Assembly: GCF_050402865.1 (NCBI RefSeq)
Contig: NZ_BAABMF010000005.1
Location: 1-64,000 of the forward strand
Direction of reading: 5' to 3'
Source: Clostridium_AF sediminicola
Lineage (GTDB): Bacteria; Bacillota; Clostridia; Clostridiales; Clostridiaceae
Length of the DNA: 64,000 nt
The translations under genes and the position numbers were made by a program. This document shows positions 33,693-43,271 of this stretch, piece by piece; position 1 is the first letter of the stretch; every line of letters starts with the position of its first letter. The notes under the pieces were generated by a model. That model was not told where the DNA came from. It was given only the letters and a program-made list of their open reading frames with translations, and searched no databases.

Positions 33693-34289
33693 TTAGTTGA
33701 ACAAAATGCTTGCAACTTCTGCTTCAAGTTCATCTCTATAAGACATTACTAAAGCTTCAAAGGTACTATTTATTTCTATTCCGCCTTTAGCTAATATAAA
33801 TCCACCTTTAATGTCTCTTCTTTCAGAACCTAATTTCAAAGCACCTAATTTTCCAGCTTTCTTTAATTCAGTATTTAATTCCAGAATAAAATTAGGAGTT
33901 ACCGCATTATTATTCATTCCTACAATTATTTCTTCATCGCCATCAATTTGCAGCGATAATATACTATCTTTAATAAATTTGAGATATTGTTCATTTGAAA
34001 TATTTGAAAGTTTTTCAATTGCTTCAACAAAAACTCTATCTAAAACTTCTTGTTTTGCTCCAAGTTTCATATTTCTAACTTGAAGTTCAGCATTTGATAT
34101 TACTCTTTCACTTCTTGTTTTTGATTCTATTTTCGCTTTCTCTATAAGTAAATCACCTTTTTTTTCTGCATCACTTACATTTTTATTAATAATCTCATTT
34201 TCTGCAGCTTTTGCTTCTTTAAGAATCTCTTCTGCTTTTTTATTGGCATCATCAATAATTTTTGATGTCAGATTATTTATATTAGACAT
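33693..34289 (-). CDS. atpE: V-type ATP synthase subunit E
   Basis: 198 residues. N-terminal coiled coil (DDANKKAEEILKEAKAAENE) and a C-terminal alpha/beta domain with IKGGFILAKGGIEIN, as in E peripheral-stalk subunits. I chose the ATG at 34289, with GGAGTGAT just upstream, over one six codons earlier. Pairs with subunit H to form the stator. Confidence 0.92.
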   Translation of the reverse strand: MSNINNLTSKIIDDANKKAEEILKEAKAAENEIINKNVSDAEKKGDLLIEKAKIESKTRSERVISNAELQVRNMKLGAKQEVLDRVFVEAIEKLSNISNEQYLKFIKDSILSLQIDGDEEIIVGMNNNAVTPNFILELNTELKKAGKLGALKLGSERRDIKGGFILAKGGIEINSTFEALVMSYRDELEAEVASILFN

Positions 34290-34307
34290 ATAATCACTCC
34301 AAATCAA

Positions 34308-34796
34308 CTAAATATTCATTATAATGAACAATGATACAACAAAGTTAAGTAATGCATACGTTTCAACCATTACGGCATAAATAACACCTTTCATTACATG
34401 ATCAGGTTTTTTTGCTAATATTGATACTGCTGCTGCTGCAGTTTTACCTTGAGAAATTGCAGAACCCCATCCAGCTATTGCTATTGGAAGAGAACCCATG
34501 AATATAAAGAATCCTTGCTCTAGTGTTGGATTAGTCCCACCCATTACACCAACTTTAGTTAAAATCATTAAAGCAATAACGAAACCGTATAAACCTTGTG
34601 TACCAGGTAAAACGTCTAGAATAATTGATTTACCAAATTTGTCTGGATCTTCTGTAATAACTCCTGATGCTGCTTGCCCTACTAATCCTATTCCTTTTGC
34701 AGAACCTATACCACTTAATCCAGCTGCTAAAGCTGCTCCTAATAACGATAAAATTAACCCTCCATTGTTATTTGCTAAAAACTCAATAAATTTCAT
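34308..34796 (-). CDS. atpK: V-type ATP synthase subunit K, sodium-type proteolipid
   Basis: 162 residues with four membrane helices (a duplicated hairpin). The ion carrier is Glu145 in MVETYALL. Residues matching the sodium site of the Enterococcus hirae NtpK ring are all present: Leu63, Thr66 and Gln67 in LPGTQGLYGF and Gln116 in SAISQGKTA, with Gln-to-Glu spacing of 29 as in NtpK. The enzyme is therefore likely to pump or use Na+. GGAGG start, 37 bases after subunit I. Confidence 0.95.
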   Translation of the reverse strand: MKFIEFLANNNGGLILSLLGAALAAGLSGIGSAKGIGLVGQAASGVITEDPDKFGKSIILDVLPGTQGLYGFVIALMILTKVGVMGGTNPTLEQGFFIFMGSLPIAIAGWGSAISQGKTAAAAVSILAKKPDHVMKGVIYAVMVETYALLNFVVSLFIIMNI

Positions 34797-34833
34797 AATT
34801 TTTTCCTCCTAAACAATTTTTGTGATTTGTTAT

Positions 34834-36780
34834 TTAGTTATTTTTCATATTTATATACTTATTTGAAGATTTGAAAGGTTTAAATTTCTTTCCTCCACCT
34901 TCATAAAATTTATTAAAGAATTCAAGATACTGAAGTCTTGCTGTGTGAACATAAGATCCTAAAGCATTAATTGCTAAGTTAAACAAATGTAAAGCTACAA
35001 ATAGAATAGGACCAATAATATACACTGCGGGAGCTGGAATCAATTTAACAATCATGTTCAATGCTGATGCAATAAAACCAGTGGCTAAACCAAGTGCCAT
35101 AAGTCTTGAATAAGATACAACATCACCAAAATATCCTGTTATACCATAAACTCCATAAACTCCTCCACCAATTTTTCCACCAATACTCTCTGCGTCTCTA
35201 CCTTGAGTTAAGAATAATCCTATTAGTCCAGCAATCAATAATATTTTTCCTATTGGAGTAGCTGGTACTAAAGCCATAAGTATAGCACCTACTAAAGTTA
35301 CAACCCATAACCCTACATCAAATAAAGCATCAATTGGTTTATTATTTCTTAGTAAAACATACGCTTTTATTCCAAGTCCAACAAACAAGTGTACCAATCC
35401 AAAAACTACTGAAAGTATCAAAACAAAGTTTATTTCTTTACCAGCATCAATAAGTTTAGGAACTGTTATACCAAATAAAACTGTCGGTGCATCTCCAAAC
35501 CATCCACCATAGATTATTCCCCATATTGTAGTTGAAATTCCTAAATACAATAAAAGTTTAGCAAAGTTCTTCTGAGCTTTTTCAAGGGGTAATACTGCAA
35601 GAGCTATTGCAGTACCTGCAACCATAATCAGTCCGTACCCAGCATCAGATAGCATCATGCCAAAGAAGACAAAGTAAAAAATTGATAATATTGGTGTTGG
35701 GTCAACTTCATTATAATGAGGTAAAGAATACATTTCTGTTATACTCTCAAAAGGTTCAACAAAACCATTATTCTTAAGTTCTATTGGAACATTATCTGCT
35801 TCAGAAGCTTCTGAAAATTCTAAATAATACTTATCTTCTAGAGTTCCTTCAATAATATTAATTAATTCATCGTTACTTTCAGTGCTACTCCATCCTTCAA
35901 CAAGAATGATGTTTTCACTTTTAACAAAATTCTCACATGCTTTTGCTCTACTTAGCATATTATCAATATGCTCATAAACAATTAAAAGTTCGTCTAGTTC
36001 TTTCTTTTTCATTGAGACTTTGTTTGAAATATCTTCAATCTCTTTGATTATTAGTTCTATTTCTTTTTTATGAGACTTAATAACCTCTAAAGGTGTCTTA
36101 TCATATGCATAATTTGCTTTACTAAAACCATATTTCTTAACAATTTCATTAGCTAATTCTTCATCCTCTTTAGGAACTACTATGATAAGATATAAATCAT
36201 TTTTATCTTCACTGATAATTTCAATGTAAGAATTGTTTATTTGTTCAGAAAATTCTTTCTGAAAAAATTCAATTGAATTTTGTGGTATTGTACCAATAAA
36301 CCCAATTGTCAAACTTAAATCTTTCAAATCATTAAAAGGGGCATCAAATTCTACCCATGGTTTTACTGCTTCTATTTCGCTTTGAAGTTTTGTTTCTTTG
36401 TTATGTAGAAAATTAAGTTTTTCATCAATCTTCTTTAGATTTTCATAAGTTAATTCCCAATTTGATGATTCCATGAAATTCTCTACTTGATCAAAAGTGA
36501 AAGTTCGTTTACCTTCTTTAAGTGATTTTAGTCCACTTTCCTTAGGAATAAATTTTTCTAAGAAATCAATAGAAAACTTAACTTTTGATAACTGACTCTC
36601 AATTTTATGAATTTCATCATTTTCAGCAGCAGTTTTTAAAAATGGGAACTCTTCTTTACTTAATTTCTCATGAAGATTTCTAAACTGTACTCCTTCAAAT
36701 TTCTGCAAATTCTGAAGCAACGTTTCTTTTTGTGATTCAAAAGCATAAAGGTTAAATTTGTTCATCTTAACTATTGCCAT
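34834..36780 (-). CDS. atpI: V-type ATP synthase subunit I
   Basis: 648 residues: a cytoplasmic coiled-coil half, then about seven or eight membrane helices starting near residue 370 (TPILSIFYFVFFGMMLSDAGYG). GYFGDVVSYSRLMALGLA carries the conserved Arg that works against the K-ring Glu. It is the stator channel. The ATG overlaps subunit H by 14 bases. Confidence 0.95.
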   Translation of the reverse strand: MAIVKMNKFNLYAFESQKETLLQNLQKFEGVQFRNLHEKLSKEEFPFLKTAAENDEIHKIESQLSKVKFSIDFLEKFIPKESGLKSLKEGKRTFTFDQVENFMESSNWELTYENLKKIDEKLNFLHNKETKLQSEIEAVKPWVEFDAPFNDLKDLSLTIGFIGTIPQNSIEFFQKEFSEQINNSYIEIISEDKNDLYLIIVVPKEDEELANEIVKKYGFSKANYAYDKTPLEVIKSHKKEIELIIKEIEDISNKVSMKKKELDELLIVYEHIDNMLSRAKACENFVKSENIILVEGWSSTESNDELINIIEGTLEDKYYLEFSEASEADNVPIELKNNGFVEPFESITEMYSLPHYNEVDPTPILSIFYFVFFGMMLSDAGYGLIMVAGTAIALAVLPLEKAQKNFAKLLLYLGISTTIWGIIYGGWFGDAPTVLFGITVPKLIDAGKEINFVLILSVVFGLVHLFVGLGIKAYVLLRNNKPIDALFDVGLWVVTLVGAILMALVPATPIGKILLIAGLIGLFLTQGRDAESIGGKIGGGVYGVYGITGYFGDVVSYSRLMALGLATGFIASALNMIVKLIPAPAVYIIGPILFVALHLFNLAINALGSYVHTARLQYLEFFNKFYEGGGKKFKPFKSSNKYINMKNN

Positions 36781-37093
36781 TGATATTCACTATCCTCTCG
36801 ATCACTAAATTAACAGCTCCATCAATTTTTTCTTGAGGAACATTCAAAATCTCATCTTTTTCAATATTCCCTTTTTCTAAAATAGGTTTTGAGTTTGCTT
36901 TTGCTTCTTCTACAGCTTTATGAATAATATCATTTGCCTCATTCTTTTTGCTTGAAAATATTTTTTTGTACTCTTCTAACCCCTTTGTCATTGCATTTTT
37001 AGTGCTTTGAGCTTTATCAGTCTGAGCTTTTTTTATAATTTCATTTGCTTTTGCTTCAGCTGATTTTATTTCGTTTAAAGCTTGTTTTGCCAA
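36767..37093 (-). CDS. atpH: V-type ATP synthase subunit H (peripheral stalk)
   Basis: 108 residues, almost entirely a charged coiled coil (AEAKANEIIKKAQTDKAQ), as expected for the G/H stator subunit that pairs with E. The start is TTG preceded by AAAGGTGGTGAGG. First gene of the nine-gene V-ATPase operon. Confidence 0.88.
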   Translation of the reverse strand: MAKQALNEIKSAEAKANEIIKKAQTDKAQSTKNAMTKGLEEYKKIFSSKKNEANDIIHKAVEEAKANSKPILEKGNIEKDEILNVPQEKIDGAVNLVIERIVNINGNS

Positions 37094-37142
37094 ATCCTCA
37101 CCACCTTTACATAAAATTCTGAATTTTCTATTCGTAGATATA

Positions 37143-37186
37143 ACTAACCCACTAAGTTATATCCACTAACCCACTAAGTTATAACA
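37143..37186. repeat. Tandem direct repeat upstream of the V-ATPase operon
   Basis: ACTAACCCACTAAGTTATA occurs twice head to tail at a 22-bp period (37143-37164 and 37165-37186), with the first 19 bases of each unit identical. It lies 50-95 bases ahead of the first gene, in the 5' leader or promoter zone, so it might bind a regulator. Confidence 0.7.
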
Positions 37187-37386
37187 GCTAACTCAATATA
37201 ATTTAACTCCTAATGCTTAATGTGGTATTGAAAACAGCTTAACTGTTTTTATTATACTACATTACCTATATAAATTTCAATAATTATTTTGTTGAATTTT
37301 TAGAATAATTGCATTATATATATATTAACACTTCATTTTTCTAACAAATACTCACTTTACTAAATTTTTAACAAACTTTTTCCATT

Positions 37387-39120
37387 TTAAAATTTATTTT
37401 GTACGTATTCTGTAATTTCTCTAGGAGAATGGAATCCTTCATTATCATACAAAAAACAACTACTCTCTTTCACGATTCTATTATTCCTTATAAATTCATA
37501 AATATCTATTGAGTATTTTTCTATATGAATTTTATTCTTATTTAATTCTGGATACTTTTCTAAGATTATTCGCTTTATCTCTTTTGATTCCTCGCTATTA
37601 AATAATCTTTCTAAAAATTCAGGAAGCCATCTTTTTTTGTTAAACATAAGATAGTCATACTTTATTATTTCTTTAAGAATTTCCTCACTTTTTCCTAAAA
37701 CTTCATCATTAAAATCCATAAATATTTTATAATAATCTGAATTTGAAATATTTCTATTTAAATATCCTTTAATTTCGAAAAACTCTCCTAGTTCATAATA
37801 AAAATCAAAAGGAGTTGGGAATTTCATTAGAAAATACTTCAGTATATTAGAGAATTTCTTTGAATTATAGTATTTATCCACAACGTGCTCTACTCTTTTA
37901 AGTTTTATTAATTCCCAGTATCCAATATCTTTTGTTTTCAGTATCTCATAAGGTGGATATGGTGAATAAACCATTCCCCATTTTTCAGCTTCTTTTTTCA
38001 TAGGCGTTCCATTTAAAATTTTCAAAAATCCCAATTGAATCTCTTCGGGTTCCATACTATAAATATCATTGAATGATCTCTTGCAAGATTCAAAATCCTC
38101 TCCCGGTAATCCCGCAATCAAATCTAGATGTTGTTTTATATTTTTTAATATTTTTACTTCTTTAACCTTTTCGCTTATATGCTTGGTGTTTACTTTTCTA
38201 TTTATATTGTCTAATATGTTAAAGTTCGTCGTTTGAATGCCTACTTCAAACTGAAATCTTCCACTTGGTGCGTTAGATAGCAATTCTATTTCTTCATCTG
38301 TTAAAAGATCCGCAGAAATTTCAAAATGAAATAGAGTGTTTGTATTTGCTTCTATGAGAAATTCCCAAATTTTCATAGCAAATTTTACATTACAATTAAA
38401 AGTTCTATCGACAAATTTCACTAATTTAACCTTTTTTTCGATGAAATAATTCAATTCTTCTTTGACTAAATCAAAATCCCTAAATCTAACTTTTGAATCA
38501 GTAGATGAAAGACAATATTTGCAGCCAAAAGGACATCCTCTAGATGCTTCATAGTAAACGATTTTATTATCAATACTATTATCACCTATATAAGGAAACT
38601 TTACTTTATTAATATCTATTATATCCCTTTGTCCTGTAAATTTTATTTCATTATCGTCTCTATAATAAATTCCTCTGATTTTCTCCAGTCCATATAATCT
38701 ATTATTCCTTTTTTCGCTTTTAATATTTGCAATTTTTAATTCTAATAATTTTTTATAGGTTTCTTCGCCTTCTCCAACAATTATTATTGCTCCTTTATTT
38801 TCATTCAAAAAGGAAAAGCCATCATAACTTACTTCTGGTCCACCAAATATAATTTCTATATCAGGAGAAACCAATTTAATAAGTTTAGATAAAGCTTTAA
38901 CCATTTCAATATTCCATATATAACATGAAAAAGCAATAATATCTGCTTTTTCTTTTAATAATTCTTCAAAAATTCGTTCTTTTCTATCATTAATTGAAAA
39001 CTCTCTTAACTCACATTGATAATCTAAATCCTCAGTATAAGCTTTTAAATATCTTATTGCTAAATTTGAATGAATATATTTTGAATTTATTCCTACTAAC
39101 ACTACTTTTAAGTCACTCAT
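37387..39120 (-). CDS. B12-binding-domain radical SAM protein (DUF4080)
   Basis: 577 residues. An N-terminal cobalamin-binding-like domain (VVLVGINSKYIHSNLAIRYLK, then IIFGGPEVSYD) is followed by a radical SAM core with the cluster motif ASRGCPFGCKYCLSS (Cx3Cx2C). The C-terminal DUF4080 portion completes the usual length. These enzymes use SAM and probably cobalamin for methylation or related radical chemistry; the substrate is unknown. It overlaps the upstream methyltransferase-like gene by four bases. Confidence 0.9.
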   Translation of the reverse strand: MSDLKVVLVGINSKYIHSNLAIRYLKAYTEDLDYQCELREFSINDRKERIFEELLKEKADIIAFSCYIWNIEMVKALSKLIKLVSPDIEIIFGGPEVSYDGFSFLNENKGAIIIVGEGEETYKKLLELKIANIKSEKRNNRLYGLEKIRGIYYRDDNEIKFTGQRDIIDINKVKFPYIGDNSIDNKIVYYEASRGCPFGCKYCLSSTDSKVRFRDFDLVKEELNYFIEKKVKLVKFVDRTFNCNVKFAMKIWEFLIEANTNTLFHFEISADLLTDEEIELLSNAPSGRFQFEVGIQTTNFNILDNINRKVNTKHISEKVKEVKILKNIKQHLDLIAGLPGEDFESCKRSFNDIYSMEPEEIQLGFLKILNGTPMKKEAEKWGMVYSPYPPYEILKTKDIGYWELIKLKRVEHVVDKYYNSKKFSNILKYFLMKFPTPFDFYYELGEFFEIKGYLNRNISNSDYYKIFMDFNDEVLGKSEEILKEIIKYDYLMFNKKRWLPEFLERLFNSEESKEIKRIILEKYPELNKNKIHIEKYSIDIYEFIRNNRIVKESSCFLYDNEGFHSPREITEYVQNKF

Positions 39121-39629
39121 GTTCCTATCCCTTTCTTTTGTGCTTTTACAAAATGCATCCCATTAGATTCTTTGGAGGTTATTATCGAAAATTTATCTTT
39201 TAATAATTCTTTAGTTATTTCTGAATTGCTTTCTTTGAAAATATTATAATCTTTATGTAATATGCTTTTTATTTTTCTATAAGGTAATATAACCTTAATA
39301 TTAACATCAAGAATTTCTCCTTTACGCTTATCAATATCCCAAATATATAAAAATCCATCGTCATCTAGATAATTAAATATCACATCTAATAATTTTGTTT
39401 TTCTACTTTTTGTTAATAATTCGCTTAATGTTATAAACAATGCACATGAATGGTATTTATTATTACTATCATTTTTTAATTCTGCATTATTCTCAAAATA
39501 ATCAATATTAATATTGTTATTACTGCACCTACATATATTATATATAATTCCGTTATTATCATACCCTATATCTAAAACATTTCCATCGAATCTTACATTT
39601 TCCATATTTATAATTATATCACCTTTCAA
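39117..39629 (-). CDS. Methyltransferase-like small protein
   Basis: 170 residues from a TTG at 39629, which has GAGGTG seven bases upstream. It starts MKGDIIINMENVRFDGN and continues VLDIGYDNNGIIYN, resembling motif I of class I SAM-dependent methyltransferases, but the rest is divergent and short, and further motifs are hard to place. It may be a degenerate methyltransferase or a partner of the radical SAM enzyme, whose start it overlaps by 4 bases. Confidence 0.6.
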   Translation of the reverse strand: MKGDIIINMENVRFDGNVLDIGYDNNGIIYNICRCSNNNINIDYFENNAELKNDSNNKYHSCALFITLSELLTKSRKTKLLDVIFNYLDDDGFLYIWDIDKRKGEILDVNIKVILPYRKIKSILHKDYNIFKESNSEITKELLKDKFSIITSKESNGMHFVKAQKKGIGT

Positions 39630-39727
39630 GCTATTACACCTCATTTTCACAAATATTTATATAAAGTTATTCCATAGAGTATTCATTAATAAGCTTTTAA
39701 TTTCATTACTTTATAAGAACAAAGGCA

Positions 39728-39830
39728 TATATAGCGTAAAAGTCCTTCCACTTAACTAAGAAAGTCTAATTCATTTTCTTTTCCGCTATATATGCTTCTT
39801 CTACCCACTGATGGATAGAATTTATAAATT
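39728..39830. repeat. Repeat family 4, copy 1
   Basis: ATATATAGC at the left and GCTATATATG at the right flank AGTCCTTCCACTTAACTAAG; TTTATAAATTCC follows. It shares long blocks with 45845-46060, so the two are copies of one palindromic intergenic element. Confidence 0.6.
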
Positions 39831-39852
39831 CCTATACAATAAAAAATTCTAT

Positions 39853-39898
39853 AAAAAAAAAATAATTCCTCCATAATTAGGAAAAATTATTTTTTATT
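39853..39898 (-). terminator. Terminator of the phospholipase C-like gene
   Basis: AATAATTCCT and AGGAAAAATTATT form an A/T-rich stem with long T runs on both strands, just past the stop of the minus-strand gene. Confidence 0.65.
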
Positions 39899-39905
39899 TT
39901 GATTA

Positions 39906-40616
39906 TTATGTTAAATATTTCTTTATTTCACTTGAAAATTTCAACATAAGGCCTGCTGTAGTAACTTGCGCTTCTCTCAAAATTTCTTGTGAAATTTTTT
40001 TGTACCTTAAATCAACATTTTTCACATAATCATATTTCATATCTATCTTATTAGCAAACAAAGCATTATTCTTTACATAGTCACAAGTATTTTTATAATT
40101 TTTTATTCCTTTTTGAACTGAATAAGGATAGTTACTTAAAATTTTACTAATAATCCATAGTTCAAAATTTCTATGCTTATTTAACAAATGATTATTTACA
40201 TGCTGAGGAACTGTAGCATCTTGAACTAAGTGACAAGCAGCTCCAAAATAAAACATACCTCTACCAACATCTCCTGCATCAACATATGCTAATGCTTTGT
40301 TATAGTATTTTAAGCATTCGTCTAAAGCATTAGAAAATCCATATAACCCCTTTTGTTTTTCGTAATGATAAAAATGATTTGTACTCCTAAAATCTTGATC
40401 AGCCCAAGTAACCCCTTCATTTAAAAATTTTAAATACTTTTTAAAAAGTTTGTATTCATCTAAATAACCTTCATTTTTTAAAATATTAACCGCTTTATCA
40501 TTGATATATTTATGTGTAATACATTGAGTTTTAAGTATAATTTTTTTTATAGGATTAACTGCAAACATTATGCCTCTTACTGTTTTTCCATAAGTTAATT
40601 CAATTTTTTTTTTCAT
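39906..40616 (-). CDS. Zinc-dependent phospholipase C-like protein without an obvious signal peptide
   Basis: 236 residues. Zinc-ligand-like motifs are CITHKYI, VTWADQDF, HFYHYE and GAACHLVQDATVPQHVNNH, with HRNFE after it, all characteristic of the PF00882 phospholipase C family. Unlike secreted relatives it has no clear N-terminal signal peptide and no N-terminal Trp after a cleavage site, so it may be intracellular or spore-associated. Its partners are not evident; it lies alone between a repeat region and the propeller gene. Confidence 0.85.
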   Translation of the reverse strand: MKKKIELTYGKTVRGIMFAVNPIKKIILKTQCITHKYINDKAVNILKNEGYLDEYKLFKKYLKFLNEGVTWADQDFRSTNHFYHYEKQKGLYGFSNALDECLKYYNKALAYVDAGDVGRGMFYFGAACHLVQDATVPQHVNNHLLNKHRNFELWIISKILSNYPYSVQKGIKNYKNTCDYVKNNALFANKIDMKYDYVKNVDLRYKKISQEILREAQVTTAGLMLKFSSEIKKYLT

Positions 40617-40684
40617 TTAAAGAATCTCCATTTCAAATAAGAATTTTGTACTATTTATACTTATTATTTCATTTATTGATTTGA

Positions 40685-42007
40685 TTAATTTAACTTACTT
40701 TTATTAGATTTAACTACAGTATATATAAAATAACATACCAAAACAAAAATAAATAAGATTAATATCCAAAATATTATTTTATAAAACTTTATACTATCAT
40801 TAATATTACTCTCATTATAAATCTTATACAAAGTTCCATCTGCCTCGTTTAAAATATATAAATTTTTATTATAAAATTTCATAGAAGCTATATTACCTTT
40901 TTTTTCTAATTTAATTACTTTACATAATGTTAAATCATTATCCAAAGAATATATAGCCTTTTCTTCCATATCATAATAATAAATTTCATCAATATTTCCT
41001 ATATCCCCATTTTTATCGATTGCTATGCTTTCTAATGAATTTAGGCTTTTATGCTGATATAGTGGTGCTGGCGGATTAGTATTTGGTGGATTTTTAAGGA
41101 TTGGTAACACAATTTTATTATCTGTACCTATAAATTTAGGAGAACTAACAGGATCTCCTCCACTATAATCTGGCCACCCATACCATTTTTTCGATTTTAT
41201 CTCATATATATAATCCAAATCACCTTTTATAGGTCTAAGTCCTCGATTTTCCATACCACCTACTGAAGCAATCAATTTAGATCTACTATTAAAATCCATT
41301 CCTTTTATATTTCTAATACCCCAAGCAAAAGTTGCACTGTCTTCTGTATTCAAATTATAAATTATTATAGATGCATTACCTGGACAATGTCCTGATATAA
41401 CCTGTTCTTCTAAAGTTTTTGAATTTTGTGCAACAAATGCCCCTCTTTTAGGATCACCAAAATTCATACCCGCTAGTGTAATGTCATAAGGTGATATATC
41501 ATGTCCACTCATATATATTTCAGTCCATAAATTATCTTCACCAACTACCCCTGAATTTGTACTAGCCCCTATTGATATGTATAAAAGGTCTTCACTTACT
41601 CTAATTAAACTTTTATTGTAGTCTCCCCAATTGGGCAAATCCTTTATTAATTCGCTAAGTTGGTTACTTCTCAAATCTAACTCAAAGATAGACGTATTAG
41701 ATGAGAAATATAGTTTATTTTTATAGTATTCCATAGAAAATATATCCAGCTTTTCATCTTTAATAATATTATAACTCTTCCCATCATTTCCAACAAACTG
41801 AATTCTATCTTTATAAGCAATATAGCAATTATTTTCTTCATCATAAATAAAATCTCTAGCTTCGTGAATTCCTTTATAAACTAAATCATAACTCAATTTA
41901 TCAGAAAACACTTTCATAGAATAGTCTTTTGAAATATAGTCATTCAAAAAAAATATTATAAAACTACAAATTATTATAATCAATAACGACTTAATAAAGT
42001 TTTTCAT
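40685..42007 (-). CDS. PQQ-type sugar dehydrogenase-like beta-propeller, double-anchored
   Basis: 440 residues with an N-terminal hydrophobic segment (6-24) and a C-terminal one (about 405-430). Between them lies a glucose/sorbosone dehydrogenase-like six-bladed propeller, with FAWGIRNIKGMDF, YGWPDYSGGDPVSSPKF and SLESIAIDKNGD. PQQ is not generally made in such anaerobes and catalytic residues are not obvious, so a binding role at the outer face is as likely as an enzyme. AGGAGG start. Not evidently in an operon. Confidence 0.72.
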   Translation of the reverse strand: MKNFIKSLLIIIICSFIIFFLNDYISKDYSMKVFSDKLSYDLVYKGIHEARDFIYDEENNCYIAYKDRIQFVGNDGKSYNIIKDEKLDIFSMEYYKNKLYFSSNTSIFELDLRSNQLSELIKDLPNWGDYNKSLIRVSEDLLYISIGASTNSGVVGEDNLWTEIYMSGHDISPYDITLAGMNFGDPKRGAFVAQNSKTLEEQVISGHCPGNASIIIYNLNTEDSATFAWGIRNIKGMDFNSRSKLIASVGGMENRGLRPIKGDLDYIYEIKSKKWYGWPDYSGGDPVSSPKFIGTDNKIVLPILKNPPNTNPPAPLYQHKSLNSLESIAIDKNGDIGNIDEIYYYDMEEKAIYSLDNDLTLCKVIKLEKKGNIASMKFYNKNLYILNEADGTLYKIYNESNINDSIKFYKIIFWILILFIFVLVCYFIYTVVKSNKSKLN

Positions 42008-42103
42008 ATATCCTCCTATAATTTAGTTTTTTATTAAATTTATATTTTATAAATGGAAATATATGAATGATTATTTAAATATTGAAATAAAATCGAACTA
42101 AAA

Positions 42104-42278
42104 CAGTGATAAGTTACAAGTGACAAGTTAATGATGATTTTCTTTCAGAAAATCTTTAACTAAGCCTTTGTTAGCTTTGCTAACTGGAATAAGGTACTTT
42201 TGCTACGCAAAAGGATTCTTTATATCTTTTGTTTAATTAAAAGATTTCGTTTACGAAGGATATCATAAACTTGTCACT
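42104..42278. repeat. MITE-like repeat, family 1
   Basis: Left arm AGTGATAAGTTACAAGTGAC, right arm CTTGTCACT. The core reads TTTGTTAGCTTTGCTAAC, then GGAATAAGGTACTTTTGC. It fills most of the 358-bp gap between the propeller and ferritin genes and is close to the copy at 51842-52042. Confidence 0.8.
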
Positions 42279-42321
42279 ATAAATTTCAAAGCTTGCTTGG
42301 CAATTTATAATTTTTTTGTAT

Positions 42322-42364
42322 AAAAAATAGCTATGATAAACAAATTATCATAACTATTTTTTAT
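42322..42364 (-). terminator. Terminator of the ferritin-like gene
   Basis: AAAAAATAGCTATGATAA pairs with TTATCATAACTATTTTTT around a short loop with one mismatch. T-run on the minus strand side. Confidence 0.85.
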
Positions 42365-42365
42365 C

Positions 42366-42920
42366 CTATTCCGTTATAGCAATGTGATCAGCCTCGACCT
42401 GAGATAATGCTTTAAAAATCAACTTTATATTAGAAGAATTAATTTTTAAAATGTTCTTATTATAAAACTCAACAGCATGTCTTTCTCTTATATTTGCTTG
42501 TTCTAGCAAAATACTCTCATCATTATATTTCTCATAATCAATTTTTTTCAAAACTGGCAGTTTATCAAACCCACCTAACTTCTGATGAATTCTTGCATGC
42601 ATAAATTCTATGCGGCTTAAATCACTGAACTTATTTTTTATTTCAGTTCTTTTCGCCATAGACGCTGCCTCTTTATAAAATTCACAATTAAAAACTTCTA
42701 GCTTCATTGCTTTCTCAAATATTTTAATTGTTCCTTCATCTAATGTCTCATCAATTTTAAATATTTCTTCTTTTGACCCTAAGTATTTACTATCAACGCC
42801 ACAAAATGGACAATATTTTATATCGCTGTTTTTATTTTTATCTATCATGCTATTTTCGTTTAAATAATAATTTTTTTCGTTTATCTCTAACCCACAAATC
42901 TTACAATATAATTTTTCCAT
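42366..42920 (-). CDS. Ferritin-like protein with N-terminal zinc ribbon
   Basis: 184 residues. Cys pairs CKICG and CPFCG form a zinc-ribbon-like head (4-45). A four-helix domain follows, with metal-type residues in EVFNCEFYKEAA, RIEFMHARIH, ERHAVEFY and QVEADHIA (ExxH). It resembles rubrerythrin with the metal head at the N-terminus; the carboxylate-diiron set looks mostly present. A peroxide or iron-handling role is inferred. AAGGAG start. The upstream side contains a compact family-2 repeat. Confidence 0.75.
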   Translation of the reverse strand: MEKLYCKICGLEINEKNYYLNENSMIDKNKNSDIKYCPFCGVDSKYLGSKEEIFKIDETLDEGTIKIFEKAMKLEVFNCEFYKEAASMAKRTEIKNKFSDLSRIEFMHARIHQKLGGFDKLPVLKKIDYEKYNDESILLEQANIRERHAVEFYNKNILKINSSNIKLIFKALSQVEADHIAITE

Positions 42921-42944
42921 ATAATCTCCTTAAAAAATATAGTA

Positions 42945-43012
42945 TATAGATATCTTAGTTCAATAATTAATTTATACATGTATAAATTAAATTTCACGGT
43001 AGAATCTCTATA
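42945..43012. repeat. Palindromic repeat, family 2, compact copy (68 bp)
   Basis: Reverse complement of 27721-27825 with the centre missing. Both share TATAGAGATTCTACCGTGAA, then ATTTATACATGTATAAATTA instead of the two arms separated by about 37 bp. Outer ends are otherwise the same. Confidence 0.85.
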
Positions 43013-43271
43013 GTATGCTTATATATATTTTATATAAAAAAGTTAGTAATTTCTACTATTTAAAATAAAATTATTACTATTATTTTATAAAGTTAGTATA
43101 ATATTTCAATATAAATATTAATATATTAATATTTATTTATATTTATTGATGATTTTCAAAAGTTTTTATTGTTTTTTTGCTATTTTTTATTATAATTATA
43201 TGTATGCAATGATTTAACAGCAAAATATTGCAATTATTTTATACTAATAAATTTATAAAGGAGTTATTTTT
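43013..43271. other. A/T-rich promoter region of the symporter gene
   Basis: Almost entirely A/T, containing AATATTAATATATTAATATT, a perfect dyad near 43110-43135, and TATATTTTATATAAAAAA. I cannot assign a promoter with confidence. AAGGAG immediately precedes the next gene. Confidence 0.4.
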
